In this document: one piece after another, positions 8,547-16,834 of the stretch
Layout: the number at the start of each line of letters is the position of its first letter
Position numbering within the stretch: position 1 is the first letter of the stretch
Source of the DNA: Conexibacter sp. CPCC 206217
GTDB lineage: Bacteria > Actinomycetota > Thermoleophilia > Solirubrobacterales > Solirubrobacteraceae
Direction: 5' to 3'
Assembly (NCBI RefSeq): GCF_030646165.1
Contig: NZ_JAUTDO010000011.1
Span: forward strand, 62,001 to 126,000
Length of the DNA stretch: 64,000 bases
Made by a program: the position numbers and the translations under genes
The notes under the pieces: model-generated
The model's database searches: none
What the model was told of the DNA's origin: nothing
The model's input: only the letters and a program-made list of their open reading frames with translations

Positions 8547-9542
8547 ATGGATTTTCGCAACCGCACGCATGAGGAGATCCGCCGTTCCGGCGGGGTGGGG
8601 AACCTCAACGAGGGGATCGAGATCTCGCTCCATGGGCTCGCGACCCGTCTGATCGCGTGGCCCGGCAACGGCTTCCAGACGCAGAGCGTCCACGTCGTCA
8701 CGCACCGGCCGGGGGAGGAGAGCGAGCGCTACGCCTACCCGCTCGGGGAGGAGGCAGTGCTCTGCCTGCAGGGGGAGGGCGAGGTCTGGCTGCACGAGCG
8801 CTGGGTCGCGGTCGGCGCCGGCGACGTCGCCTTCTGGCCGCCCGGCGTCGCGCACGCGACCCGCAACGCGCTCGGCGCCGAGCGCGACTTCGTGCTCGTG
8901 ACGCAGCTGACGCCGCCGCCGTTCGACCTCTACGAGCCGGCCGGCTTCTACGACCGCGTCGCCGGGGCGATGCGCTTCGGCGTGATCGAGCATGCGCGCC
9001 GCGCCGCGCTGCCTGGCTCGCTCGCCCTGCGCAGCGAGCTGCGGTTGCGCGACAGCGAGCCGGACGTGCGCGCGTGGAACCTCGAGCTGGACGACGTGCG
9101 GACGCGCGGGGCGCTCTTCAACGTCTACCGCGGCGCGCAGACCGGCAGCGTCGGCAGCGCGACGCTGATGGTGCTGTGGCCCGGGCACGGCGTGCGCAGC
9201 TCCGGCTTGAACTTCGGCCCGATCGAGCCGGGCGCGCCGGCCCCGCGGCACACGCATCCGATCTCGGACGAGTGCGTCGTCTTCCTCGACGGCGAGCCCG
9301 GCGACCTGGAGCTGCGTGGCGGGCGCGTGCGCGTGCAGATGCACGACGTGCTGCTGGTGCCCTGCGGCGTCGAGCACGGCGGCGGACCGATGCGCGACCA
9401 GGGTCGCCTATGGGTCGCGGGCATCGCCTCGCCGCCGCAGCCCGACCTGCTGCTGAAGTCCGGCTACTACGACGGCGTCGCGGTCACGACGCCGCCGTTC
9501 GGCGAGCTGAGAGTGCCCGGCTGGCGCGCGCCGCGCGCGTGA
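8547..9542 (+). CDS. Bicupin-domain protein
   Basis: The product has 331 residues with two cupin halves. The N-terminal half includes HVVTHRPGEESERY, then GEGEVWLHERWVAVGAGDVAFWPPGVAHATRN. The C-terminal half includes PRHTHPISDECVVFLDG and VRVQMHDVLLVPCGVEHG. Histidine clusters in both halves could bind metal. Family members include dioxygenases, isomerases and lyases, and nothing here decides among them. A purine-rich GAGAGAGAG precedes the ATG. Convergent with the sulfotransferase gene. Confidence 0.8.
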   Translation: MDFRNRTHEEIRRSGGVGNLNEGIEISLHGLATRLIAWPGNGFQTQSVHVVTHRPGEESERYAYPLGEEAVLCLQGEGEVWLHERWVAVGAGDVAFWPPGVAHATRNALGAERDFVLVTQLTPPPFDLYEPAGFYDRVAGAMRFGVIEHARRAALPGSLALRSELRLRDSEPDVRAWNLELDDVRTRGALFNVYRGAQTGSVGSATLMVLWPGHGVRSSGLNFGPIEPGAPAPRHTHPISDECVVFLDGEPGDLELRGGRVRVQMHDVLLVPCGVEHGGGPMRDQGRLWVAGIASPPQPDLLLKSGYYDGVAVTTPPFGELRVPGWRAPRA

Positions 9543-9600
9543 GCGGCGCGGCGCGGCGCCGCGCACGCTGAGGCGCGCGGCGCTCGGCCCGTGCTGCGGC

Positions 9601-10302
9601 TCAGGCAGCCGCGCTCTGCTTCGCCCAGTAGGCGTTGACGGCCTCGATCGCGCCGCCGGTGATCGACGACTTGAAGATCTCGGTGTCGAACGCGTGCGGC
9701 AGCGGCTCGCTCGGCACGGGCACGCCGACGGCCTCGGCCAGCGGCTCCCAGCCGTCCTTCGGCTCCCACACGATCAGGCGGTCGGCCGGGACGGTCGACT
9801 TGACCTCGTCGTTCCAGCGGTTCATCGCCTTCACGAGCGGCTCGCGCTCGCCGAACGTGTTCGCCAGCGTGCCGCGCGGACCCTTCCAGAACGTGTCGAT
9901 GTTGAGGTCGACCCAGGCCGCCCAGTCCGGGTCGATCCGGTAGCGCGCCTGGCACATGCTGCGCATGAAGGAGTCGCCGAAGTAGATCTGGACGATCGTG
10001 TCGTTCATCGACTTCGCCCACGCGTCCCCGTCGCGCACGCTGAGCAGAACCTTCGCGTCCGGGTACTTGTCCATCAGCTCGCGCCAGTGATACGCCGCGG
10101 GCCAGTCGACCGTCGCCTCGAAGCCGTCGAAGACCTCGTCCCACGGCTCCTCGCCGTTGTAGGCGCGTCGCCACACGTCGACGCCCTTTCTGAGGTCCTC
10201 CATCATGTCCTTCATGTGGTAGGTCGGCAGCCCGAGCATTCTCAGCGCCAGCCACTGCGTCGTCGTCGCGGTCCGGGGAAGTCCAGCGCCGATGATCTTC
10301 AT
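9601..10302 (-). CDS. Sulfotransferase-family protein
   Basis: The product has 233 residues. The start MKIIGAGLPRTATTT contains the loop that holds the 5'-phosphosulfate of PAPS in bacterial sulfotransferases. DAKVLLSVRDGDAWAKSM matches the strand-helix carrying the 3'-phosphate-binding Arg and Ser. The length fits the compact Sulfotransfer_4-type family. AGGAG sits about ten bases before the ATG. The acceptor substrate is unknown. The gene stands alone between an unrelated cupin and a hydrolase. Confidence 0.82.
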   Translation of the reverse strand: MKIIGAGLPRTATTTQWLALRMLGLPTYHMKDMMEDLRKGVDVWRRAYNGEEPWDEVFDGFEATVDWPAAYHWRELMDKYPDAKVLLSVRDGDAWAKSMNDTIVQIYFGDSFMRSMCQARYRIDPDWAAWVDLNIDTFWKGPRGTLANTFGEREPLVKAMNRWNDEVKSTVPADRLIVWEPKDGWEPLAEAVGVPVPSEPLPHAFDTEIFKSSITGGAIEAVNAYWAKQSAAA

Positions 10303-10427
10303 CCAGGCTCCTATCGGGGGGAACGGGGTTACGGTTCGACCACCACAACCGCCTGAGGCGGTCAGGGTTGCGCGCCGGCACGCCCTCGATCTCCGGTGGG
10401 CGGCGCCGTTGCACTAACCTGCCGCGC

Positions 10428-11009
10428 GTGTCGTCGAGCGAGCAGTCAGCGTTCCCGGTCGCCATCCACCGGCCCGAGGCCGAACGGCGTGTGGTGATTC
10501 TGCCGGGCGCACGCTACCCGACGCGGGCGCCGTTGCTGTGGTTCGCGCGCGAAGTCGCCGTCGCGAAGGGCTTCGGCGTGCTGGAGGTGCTCGACGAGCC
10601 GCCGGCCGGGGAGGACCCGTTCGCGTGGATGCGCGACCGCGCCGCGCGTGCGCTCGCGCACGACCCGGCGCCGACGACGCTGGTGATCGGCAAGTCGCTC
10701 GCCAGCCACGCCGCCGAGCTGGTCGTCGAAGAGGACCTGCCGGCGATCTGGCTGACGCCGCTGCTGGACCGCCCCGAGGTGCGCGGCGCGATCGCGCGCA
10801 CGACACGTCCCGTGCTGATCGTCGGCAGCAGCGACGACCCGACCTGGCACCCGGACAGCGTCGGCTCCAGCGCGCTGATCCTGCAGATGGAGCTGTCGGG
10901 CCACGACCACAGCCTGCAGATCCCCGGCGACCCGACCGCCTCGATCGGCTCGTTGAAGAAGGTCACGAAGCGAATCGAGCGCTTTCTCGGGGGCGGCTGG
11001 CTCAGCTGA
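10428..11009 (+). CDS. Alpha/beta-hydrolase-like protein
   Basis: The product has 193 residues from the GTG at 10428. TAACCT ends seven bases before the start, so the mRNA is probably leaderless; an earlier in-frame start at 10368 would overlap that promoter. The sequence follows small alpha/beta hydrolases: RRVVILPGARYPTRAPLLWF, then TTLVIGKSLASHAA (nucleophile-elbow position reads GKSLAS), then RPVLIVGSSDDPTW with an acidic residue, and GHDHSLQI with the likely catalytic His. The substrate is unknown. Confidence 0.7.
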   Translation: MSSSEQSAFPVAIHRPEAERRVVILPGARYPTRAPLLWFAREVAVAKGFGVLEVLDEPPAGEDPFAWMRDRAARALAHDPAPTTLVIGKSLASHAAELVVEEDLPAIWLTPLLDRPEVRGAIARTTRPVLIVGSSDDPTWHPDSVGSSALILQMELSGHDHSLQIPGDPTASIGSLKKVTKRIERFLGGGWLS

Positions 11010-11101
11010 GCTGGCGCCCTTCAGCTCCTTCTTAGGGAGCTTTCGGGCCGGCTTACCTTTCGCTCAAGTGACGCTCAGGATGTCGGCCCATCCTGACTGG
11101 C

Positions 11102-12442
11102 ATGAACACACCCAAGGCCATCGTCACCCTCGCCGCAGCCGCCGTCCTCGGCGCTGCGGGCGGCGCTGCCGTCGTTGGCGTCACCGGAGACGGCGGCGGC
11201 TCGACCAAGACCGTGATCGAGCCGGCTGCATCGCAGCCCCAGAAGGTCAGCGTTGCGCAGAACAACGGCGACCAGCTCGACGCCAAGCAGGTCTACGCGG
11301 CTGCCAGCCCCTCCGTCGCGTACATCACCTCGAACATCACCGCTCAATCTTCTTCTGCCGACCCGTTCAGCGAGAACCAGGGTCAGGCCGGCGAGGCGAC
11401 CGGCTCCGGCTTCGTCGTCTCCGCTGACGGTTACATCGTCACCAACGCCCACGTCGTCAACGGCGCCTCGACCGTCACCGTGAAGATCGGCGACGGCAAG
11501 ACCGAGCCCGCTGAGGTCGTCGGCAAGGACGAGTCGACCGACATCGCGCTCCTGAAGGTCAACGCGAGCAACTTGAGACCGCTGCAGTTCGGCGACTCCG
11601 ACAAGCTGTCCGTCGGAGACAACGTCTTCGCGATCGGCAACCCGTTCGGGCTCGACCGCACGCTCACGACCGGTGTCGTCTCCGCGCTGCAGCGGCAGAT
11701 CACCGCCCCCAACGGCTTCACCATCAACGGCGTCGTGCAGACCGACGCCCCGATCAACCCTGGCAACTCCGGTGGCCCGCTGCTGGACGCCGAGGGTGAC
11801 GTGGTCGGCGTGAATTCGCAGATCCTGACCGGCTCCAGCTCCAGCGAGGGCAACGTCGGCATCGGCTTCGCGGCGCCGTCCAACACCGTCAAGAACGTCG
11901 TCGAGCAGCTCGAGCAGAGCGGCACCGTCAAGCACGCCTACCTCGGCGTCCAGATGGGCGACTCCTCCAGCGGCGGCGCGCAGGTCGGCGCGGTCACCGA
12001 CGGCGGTCCGGCGGCCACCGCGGGTGTCAGAGCGGGCGACACGATCGTCGGCTTCGACGGCAAGAACGTGCTCGACTCGGCCGCGCTGTCCGGCCTCGTC
12101 AACGCCAAGCAGGTCGGCGACAAGGTCGAGCTGACGATCCGCCGCGACGGCTCCGACCACACGCTCACCGTCACGCTCGGCGAGCAGCCGGCGGGCGCCG
12201 AGCAGGCCAGCGCGAGCGGCTCGCAGACTGACCCGCAGCAGCAGGTGGATCCGAACCAGCAGGTCGACCCGAGCCAGATCGATCCGCAGCAGCAGGTCGA
12301 CCCCGACCAGCAGGTCGACCCCAGCCAGATCGATCCGCAGCAGCAGGTCGACCCCAACCAGCAGGTCGACCCGAGCCAGGGCACGCAGCAGATCGATCCG
12401 CAGCAACTGCTGGAGCAGCTCCAGCAGCAGCTGGTGCCGTAA
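11102..12442 (+). CDS. HtrA/DegP-family serine protease with PDZ domain and Q/D/P repeat tail
   Basis: The product has 446 residues. An N-terminal hydrophobic helix (residues 5-27) anchors or exports it. The trypsin-like domain has His117 (TNAHVV), Asp147 (STDIALL) and Ser223 (GNSGGP), a complete triad. A single PDZ domain covers about 270-365. The C-terminal tail (from ~378) is a proline-glutamine-aspartate repeat of three 17-residue units, which is unusual for HtrA. A role in extracytoplasmic protein quality control is expected from the family. AGGATG and CATCCT form a small inverted repeat just upstream of the ATG. Confidence 0.92.
   Translation: MNTPKAIVTLAAAAVLGAAGGAAVVGVTGDGGGSTKTVIEPAASQPQKVSVAQNNGDQLDAKQVYAAASPSVAYITSNITAQSSSADPFSENQGQAGEATGSGFVVSADGYIVTNAHVVNGASTVTVKIGDGKTEPAEVVGKDESTDIALLKVNASNLRPLQFGDSDKLSVGDNVFAIGNPFGLDRTLTTGVVSALQRQITAPNGFTINGVVQTDAPINPGNSGGPLLDAEGDVVGVNSQILTGSSSSEGNVGIGFAAPSNTVKNVVEQLEQSGTVKHAYLGVQMGDSSSGGAQVGAVTDGGPAATAGVRAGDTIVGFDGKNVLDSAALSGLVNAKQVGDKVELTIRRDGSDHTLTVTLGEQPAGAEQASASGSQTDPQQQVDPNQQVDPSQIDPQQQVDPDQQVDPSQIDPQQQVDPNQQVDPSQGTQQIDPQQLLEQLQQQLVP
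12236..12379 (+). repeat. Three tandem 51-bp repeats encoding the HtrA tail
   Basis: Units start at 12236, 12287 and 12338, the last shortened. Each encodes QQQVDPxQQVDPSQIDP with only small substitutions. The near-identity at DNA level suggests recent slippage or expansion within the coding sequence. Confidence 0.85.
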
Positions 12443-12517
12443 CCCGGCTCAGCAGCCAGCAGCACAAGCTTCCCGCTCCGCACGCTCGCAACCCCCCGTG
12501 CCGGACGGAGCGGGACT

Positions 12518-12553
12518 GGCCCGCCCGACAGCCTCCCCTCTGTCGGGCGGGCC
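12518..12553 (+). terminator. Strong hairpin after htrA-like gene
   Basis: A perfect 14-base-pair stem (GGCCCGCCCGACAG with its complement) and an eight-base loop lie about 75 bases past the protease stop, followed by CCCTCT. It is the first of three consecutive hairpins in this gap. Confidence 0.65.
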
Positions 12554-12559
12554 CCCTCT

Positions 12560-12580
12560 GGGCTCGCTAGTGGCGAGCCC
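12560..12580 (+). terminator. Second hairpin in the htrA-groES gap
   Basis: GGGCTCGC and GCGAGCCC form a perfect eight-base-pair stem six bases after the first hairpin. It may reinforce termination or form part of an RNA structure. Confidence 0.45.
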
Positions 12581-12599
12581 TGGGAGGAGGGAGCAGGAC

Positions 12600-12636
12600 G
12601 AGCCCGGCTCGGAACTTCGGTTTCCGAGCCGGGCTC
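12600..12636 (+). terminator. Third hairpin, abutting the groES -10
   Basis: GAGCCCGGCTCGGAA and its complement form a perfect 15-base-pair stem with a seven-base loop. It ends one base before TATGCT (12638-12643), the likely -10 element of the groES-like gene. It probably insulates that promoter from upstream read-through. Confidence 0.5.
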
Positions 12637-12650
12637 CTATGCTTTCGCGG

Positions 12651-12965
12651 ATGCGCAACCAGCTCCGCCCCCTGTTCGACCGCGTCGTGATCAAGGAGCT
12701 CGAGCCCGACCGCGTACGCGAGTCGGGCCTCGTCGTTCCGGCTGGAACGCATGAGCCGCCACCCCAGCACGGGATCGTCCTGGCCGTCGGCCAGGGGCTC
12801 GACTGGTGGCAGCACGTCGGCGTCACGATGCCGGTGAAGCCGGGCGACCACGTCGTCTTCCCGGCCGCCGCGGGCGCGTGGGTCGAGGTCGACGAGGAGC
12901 GTCTGCTGGTCTGCCGCGTCGGTGAGCTGCTCGGCGTGCTCGAGCTCGTCGCCGTACCGGACTGA
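12651..12965 (+). CDS. groES: Co-chaperonin GroES
   Basis: The product has 104 residues with the Cpn10 pattern: LRPLFDRVVIKELEPDRV at the start, a mobile-loop region ESGLVVPAGTHE, GIVLAVGQG, KPGDHVVFP and a final DEERLLVCRVGELLGVLE. I chose the ATG at 12651 because TATGCT ends seven bases before it; the upstream ATG at 12639 falls inside that promoter. No groEL is adjacent, so this is an orphan copy. The next gene starts eight bases after its stop. Confidence 0.85.
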   Translation: MRNQLRPLFDRVVIKELEPDRVRESGLVVPAGTHEPPPQHGIVLAVGQGLDWWQHVGVTMPVKPGDHVVFPAAAGAWVEVDEERLLVCRVGELLGVLELVAVPD

Positions 12966-12972
12966 CCCGCGA

Positions 12973-13734
12973 GTGTCCCTGCTACAGGCGCTGGTGGTCC
13001 TCGTGGCCGGCGTCGCCGCCGGCACGATCAACACCGTGGTCGGCAGCGGCACGCTGATCACGTTCCCCGTCCTGCTCGCGGTCGGCTACCCGCCGTTGAC
13101 CGCGAACGTCTCCAACTGCGTCGGGCTCGCGACCGGAGCGGTCTCCGGCGTGTACGGCTACCGGCGCGAGCTGGTCGGCCAGCGCGCTCGCATGCTGCGC
13201 TGGGGGACCGCGTCGATGCTCGGCGCCTGCACTGGCGCGGGCCTGCTGTTCGTGCTGCCCGACTCGGCATTCGAGAAGATCGTGCCGGGGATGATCGCGC
13301 TGGCGCTCGTGATGGTCGCGCTGCAGCCGCGGCTGGCGCGGGCGCAGGCGGCGCGTCGCAAGCCGCAGATCGAGACGCGCGAGGGCGGCCCGGTCGCCTA
13401 CGGGTTCGGCTACCTGACGGGCGTCTACGGCGGCTACTTCGGCGCCGCGCAGGGGATCGTGCTGATGGCGATCCTCGGCCTCGCGATCGACGAGGACGTG
13501 CAGCGCATCAACGCGCTCAAGAACGTGATGGCGATGGTCGTCAACGTCGTCGCGGCGACGATCTTCATCGTCGTCGCGCACATCGAGTGGGAGGCCGTCG
13601 GGCTGCTGGCGGTCGGCTCGACGGTCGGCGGGCAGCTCGGCGCCCGCATAGGCCGCCGGCTGCCGCCGAACGTGCTGCGCATCGTGATCGTGGTCGTCGG
13701 CGTGGCGGCGATCGTGCAGCTGCTGGCGCGTTGA
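12973..13734 (+). CDS. TauE/SafE-family membrane permease
   Basis: The product has 253 residues from the GTG at 12973, seven bases after the groES stop codon. It is made of about eight hydrophobic helices. The first contains GTINTVVGSGTLITFP and is followed by NVSNCVGLATGAVSGVYGYR, the conserved first half of TauE/SafE proteins. The second half repeats the pattern with GVYGGYFGAAQGIVLMAILG. Such proteins export or import sulfite, sulfoacetate or related anions. The substrate is not determinable and the link to groES is probably only transcriptional. Confidence 0.82.
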   Translation: MSLLQALVVLVAGVAAGTINTVVGSGTLITFPVLLAVGYPPLTANVSNCVGLATGAVSGVYGYRRELVGQRARMLRWGTASMLGACTGAGLLFVLPDSAFEKIVPGMIALALVMVALQPRLARAQAARRKPQIETREGGPVAYGFGYLTGVYGGYFGAAQGIVLMAILGLAIDEDVQRINALKNVMAMVVNVVAATIFIVVAHIEWEAVGLLAVGSTVGGQLGARIGRRLPPNVLRIVIVVVGVAAIVQLLAR

Positions 13735-13741
13735 GCGAGGG

Positions 13742-13763
13742 GCGCGGCGACCCGTCGCCGCGC
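13742..13763. terminator. Convergent terminator hairpin
   Basis: GCGCGGCGA and TCGCCGCGC form a perfect nine-base-pair stem between the convergent TauE-type and HesB-like genes. Confidence 0.45.
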
Positions 13764-13770
13764 GCCCGCG

Positions 13771-14058
13771 CTAAGGCTGCTCGCCGATGTAGAAGCCGAC
13801 GCGCTGGCCATCGATCTGCGCGTCGAGCATCTTGTCGTCGAGTATCTGCGCGGCGGTGTCCTCGACGAACACGCGCGCGCCGGCCTCGTCGAGCACGTGG
13901 TCGGAGTCGGCGGGGACCTCGGCGACGGTCACCTCGAGCGCTCCCGGCTGCTGCGCGCCCGGCTGGGTCGCGATGCGGATGCCGGCGCCGTCGGGGATCT
14001 CGGGCGCGGCGCAGATCCCGCGGATCGCCTCTGCTGCGTTCTCCGTGATGGTGAGCAC
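13771..14058 (-). CDS. HesB/IscA-like protein lacking the cluster cysteines
   Basis: The product has 95 residues from the GTG at 14058, with GAGGAG eight bases upstream deciding the start. The fold signature of A-type Fe-S carriers is visible: LTITENAAEAIRGI, GAGIRIATQP, DEAGARVFVED, ILDDKMLDAQIDGQRVGFYI. The conserved cysteines after the third strand and in the C-terminal CxC are absent; the only Cys is near residue 16. A classical cluster-carrier role is therefore unlikely, and a binding or scaffold role is more plausible. Function unknown. Confidence 0.7.
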   Translation of the reverse strand: MLTITENAAEAIRGICAAPEIPDGAGIRIATQPGAQQPGALEVTVAEVPADSDHVLDEAGARVFVEDTAAQILDDKMLDAQIDGQRVGFYIGEQP

Positions 14059-14140
14059 TGGGTGCTCCTCTCGGTCGGTGGCGTCTTTCTCGGCTGCCCG
14101 TTGGGTGTGACGGGGAAACCGAACGGTGTCCGCGTGACGC

Positions 14141-16813
14141 TCAGGCGAGTGCGACGAGGACGCGGACGGCGTCGGCGGACTCGGCTGCCAGCGCGGCGTG
14201 GGCGAGCGCTTCGGCGTCGCCGACGTCGAGCGTGCGGATCGCCGCCTTGACGGCGGGGACCGACGGCGCCGCGACCGACAGCTCGCGCACGCCGAGGCCG
14301 ACGAGCAGCGGTGCCGCGGCCGGGTCCGCGCCCAACTCGCCGCAGACACCGACCCAGCGGCCGTGCGCGCGGGCGGCGCGGCAGACCTCGTCGACGAGCC
14401 GCAGCACGGCGGGGTGGAGGCCGTCGGCGAGCGCTCCGAGCGCGGCGTTGCCGCGCTCGGCGGCCAGCACGTACTGCGTCAGGTCGTTCGTGCCGAGCGA
14501 GAAGAAGTCGACCTCGCGCGCGAGCTGCACCGCCGTCAGGGCGGCGGCGGGGACCTCGACCATGATCCCGACCTCGAACCCGTCGAGCGGCTGCGCGCCG
14601 GTCTGCGCGAGTGCCGCGTCGAGCAGGCCGCGGGCGGCGCGCAGCTCGTCGATCGTCGCGATCATCGGGAACATCAGCTTGACGTTCGGGAATGCGCCCG
14701 CGGTCCGCACGATCGCGCGCAGCTGGGTTCGCAGCAGCTCAGGGCGGGCGAGCCCGAGCCGCACGCCGCGCACGCCGAGGAACGGATTCGCCTCGGCCGC
14801 CATCGCGAGGTAGGGGAGCGGCTTGTCGGCGCCGGCGTCGAGCGTGCGGACGATCAGCGGGAGGCCGTTCAACGCGCGCGCCGCCTGCGAGTAGATCGCG
14901 ACCTGCTCGTCCTCCGACGGCGCGCTCGCGCGGTCGAGGAAGGCGAACTCGGTGCGCAGCAGGCCGACCCCGTCGGCGCCCTCCGCGGCCGCCTCCTCCG
15001 CGTCGAACGGGCTGCCCGCGTTGGCGGCGACCTCGATCCGAACGCCGTCGCTCGTGGTGGCCGGATCGTGCGCCGCGGCGCTCGCTTGCTCCGCGGCCGC
15101 CGCGGCGAGCGCGCGCCGCTCGCGGTAGTCCTGCTCGGTGGCTGGCATCGGGGCGGGGATCAGCAGGCCGGCGTCGCCGTCGAGGATCGCTCGGGCGCCG
15201 TCTCTGAGCTGTGTCAGCCCGTCGCCGATCCCCACCACGGCGGGCACGCCGAGCGCCCGCGCGAGGATCGCGCCGTGCGAGGTGGGGCCGCCCTGCGCCG
15301 TGGCGATGCCGGCGACGGTGGCGCGGTCGAGGCCGGCGGCGTCGATGGGGGTGAGGTCGGCGGCGAGGAGGATGGATTGACCGGCGCCCGGATGGCGCGC
15401 CGGGTCCTGGCCAGCGACCGCATCGAGGGAGGCGGGGGGTGAGGCTTCGGTGGCGAGCGCTCGCAGGACGCGCTGGCCTACGTCGAGGACGTCGGCGGCG
15501 CGTTCGCGTTGGTAGGGGTCGTCGAGGGCGCGGTAGCGGTCCGCGATCGCGTCGACGGCGTCGGACCAGGCGCGCGCGGCGCTGCGGCGGTCGTCGTCGA
15601 TCGCGTGGCGGGCGGGGCCGAGCAGGGCGTCGTCGTCGAGCACGAGCGCGAGCGCGTCGAGGACCTCGGCCTCGTTCGCTCCCACGTCCCGCGCGAGCCG
15701 ATCGCGGCCCCGCTCGATCTCGCCGCGAACGAGGTCGCGCGCCGCGCTCAGAGCCGCCCACTCCTGCTCCGGCGGCCCGCTCGGCGCTTGCGCGATCGGC
15801 GTCGCCGCCCCGGCACCGCCGCCGATCCACAGCAGCGGCCCGAACGCGATCCCGGGCGAACTGGCGATCCCCGCCAGCGCGCCTTCGGGCGCGCCGGGCG
15901 GGAGGGCGCGGGCGGGCGCGGCTGGCGAGATGGCGTCGACGGCGTCGCCGGCGCCGTCCGCGCCGTCCGCGCCGGCCTCGTCCGCGTTGGCGCCCGCGCC
16001 GCTCGTACCCGTTCCACCTGCGACCACATCTCCGCCGCCCTCCGTCGCGACTTCGCGCAGCTTCTGCAACGCGGTCCGCGCATCCGGGCCTGTCGCGCGG
16101 AGCAGCAACTCGTGGCCCTCACGGACGCCGAGAGTGGCGATCGCGTTGAGGGAGGTCGCCGAGGCGGGGCCGGCGCCGGTGGTGGCGTTGCGCAGCTCGA
16201 TCTGGGCGTCGAACGCGGTCGCGGTGCGGACGAAGCGGGCCGCCGGTCGGGCGTGGAGGCCCTGGGCGACGGTCACGACGAAGCGGTCCTCGATCGCGCC
16301 GGGGGAAGGAGCGGGAGATCGGGGCCCCATGCGGTCCCCGGGCTTCCGGTCCTCTTGCGCAGCGGCGGGAGGAGCGGAAGCCGGCGCCTCCTCACCGAGG
16401 TGGGCGAGCTTGCCGGCGAGGCCGCCGCGGGCCTCGGCGGCGACGGCTTCGAGCGAGGCGCCGGACTGGGCGGACACGGCCGCCGCGACCGCGCCCTCGA
16501 CCAACGGCGCCGCCGCGAGGCGGACACGCTCAGCCAGGTCGGGGTCGAGCAGGTCGAGCGCCGTCTCGGCGCTGAGGACCGCGCTGCCGAGGTCCATCAG
16601 CACCAGCACGCCGTCGCCGGAGCCGTCGTCGGCCGCCTCGATCGCCGCCATCACGCGCGCGGCGTCGGTACCGAGCGGCGGCTCCTCGCCGGCGGCGTCC
16701 GGCTCCATCCCGCCCGCCGCCTCCAACCGTACGTCCCCGCCCATCTCACGCGCCAGCTCCGCAACCCCCAGCGCGAGCCGGGAGCTGTGCGAGACGAGGA
16801 CGATGCCTACCAC
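14141..16813 (-). CDS. dhaM: DhaM: PTS phosphoryl donor for dihydroxyacetone kinase (IIA-HPr-EI fusion)
   Basis: This 890-residue protein carries the whole phosphorelay. A DhaM/mannose-IIA-like domain covers residues 1-130, with His9 in VLVSHSSRLALG. HPr covers about 177-260, with His187 in GLHARPA. Enzyme I covers about 310-890, with His513 in GGPTSHGAILAR and the PEP-binding barrel containing LLRTEFAFL and VCGELGAD. Two Ala/Gly-rich linkers join the domains. It would pass phosphate from PEP to ADP bound on DhaL, driving DhaK. It is the last gene of glpF-dhaK-dhaL-glpK-dhaM. Having HPr and Enzyme I fused makes the kinase independent of a general PTS. Confidence 0.92.
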   Translation of the reverse strand: MVGIVLVSHSSRLALGVAELAREMGGDVRLEAAGGMEPDAAGEEPPLGTDAARVMAAIEAADDGSGDGVLVLMDLGSAVLSAETALDLLDPDLAERVRLAAAPLVEGAVAAAVSAQSGASLEAVAAEARGGLAGKLAHLGEEAPASAPPAAAQEDRKPGDRMGPRSPAPSPGAIEDRFVVTVAQGLHARPAARFVRTATAFDAQIELRNATTGAGPASATSLNAIATLGVREGHELLLRATGPDARTALQKLREVATEGGGDVVAGGTGTSGAGANADEAGADGADGAGDAVDAISPAAPARALPPGAPEGALAGIASSPGIAFGPLLWIGGGAGAATPIAQAPSGPPEQEWAALSAARDLVRGEIERGRDRLARDVGANEAEVLDALALVLDDDALLGPARHAIDDDRRSAARAWSDAVDAIADRYRALDDPYQRERAADVLDVGQRVLRALATEASPPASLDAVAGQDPARHPGAGQSILLAADLTPIDAAGLDRATVAGIATAQGGPTSHGAILARALGVPAVVGIGDGLTQLRDGARAILDGDAGLLIPAPMPATEQDYRERRALAAAAAEQASAAAHDPATTSDGVRIEVAANAGSPFDAEEAAAEGADGVGLLRTEFAFLDRASAPSEDEQVAIYSQAARALNGLPLIVRTLDAGADKPLPYLAMAAEANPFLGVRGVRLGLARPELLRTQLRAIVRTAGAFPNVKLMFPMIATIDELRAARGLLDAALAQTGAQPLDGFEVGIMVEVPAAALTAVQLAREVDFFSLGTNDLTQYVLAAERGNAALGALADGLHPAVLRLVDEVCRAARAHGRWVGVCGELGADPAAAPLLVGLGVRELSVAAPSVPAVKAAIRTLDVGDAEALAHAALAAESADAVRVLVALA

Positions 16814-16834
16814 GCGCCGGCTCGGCCGCGCCGC

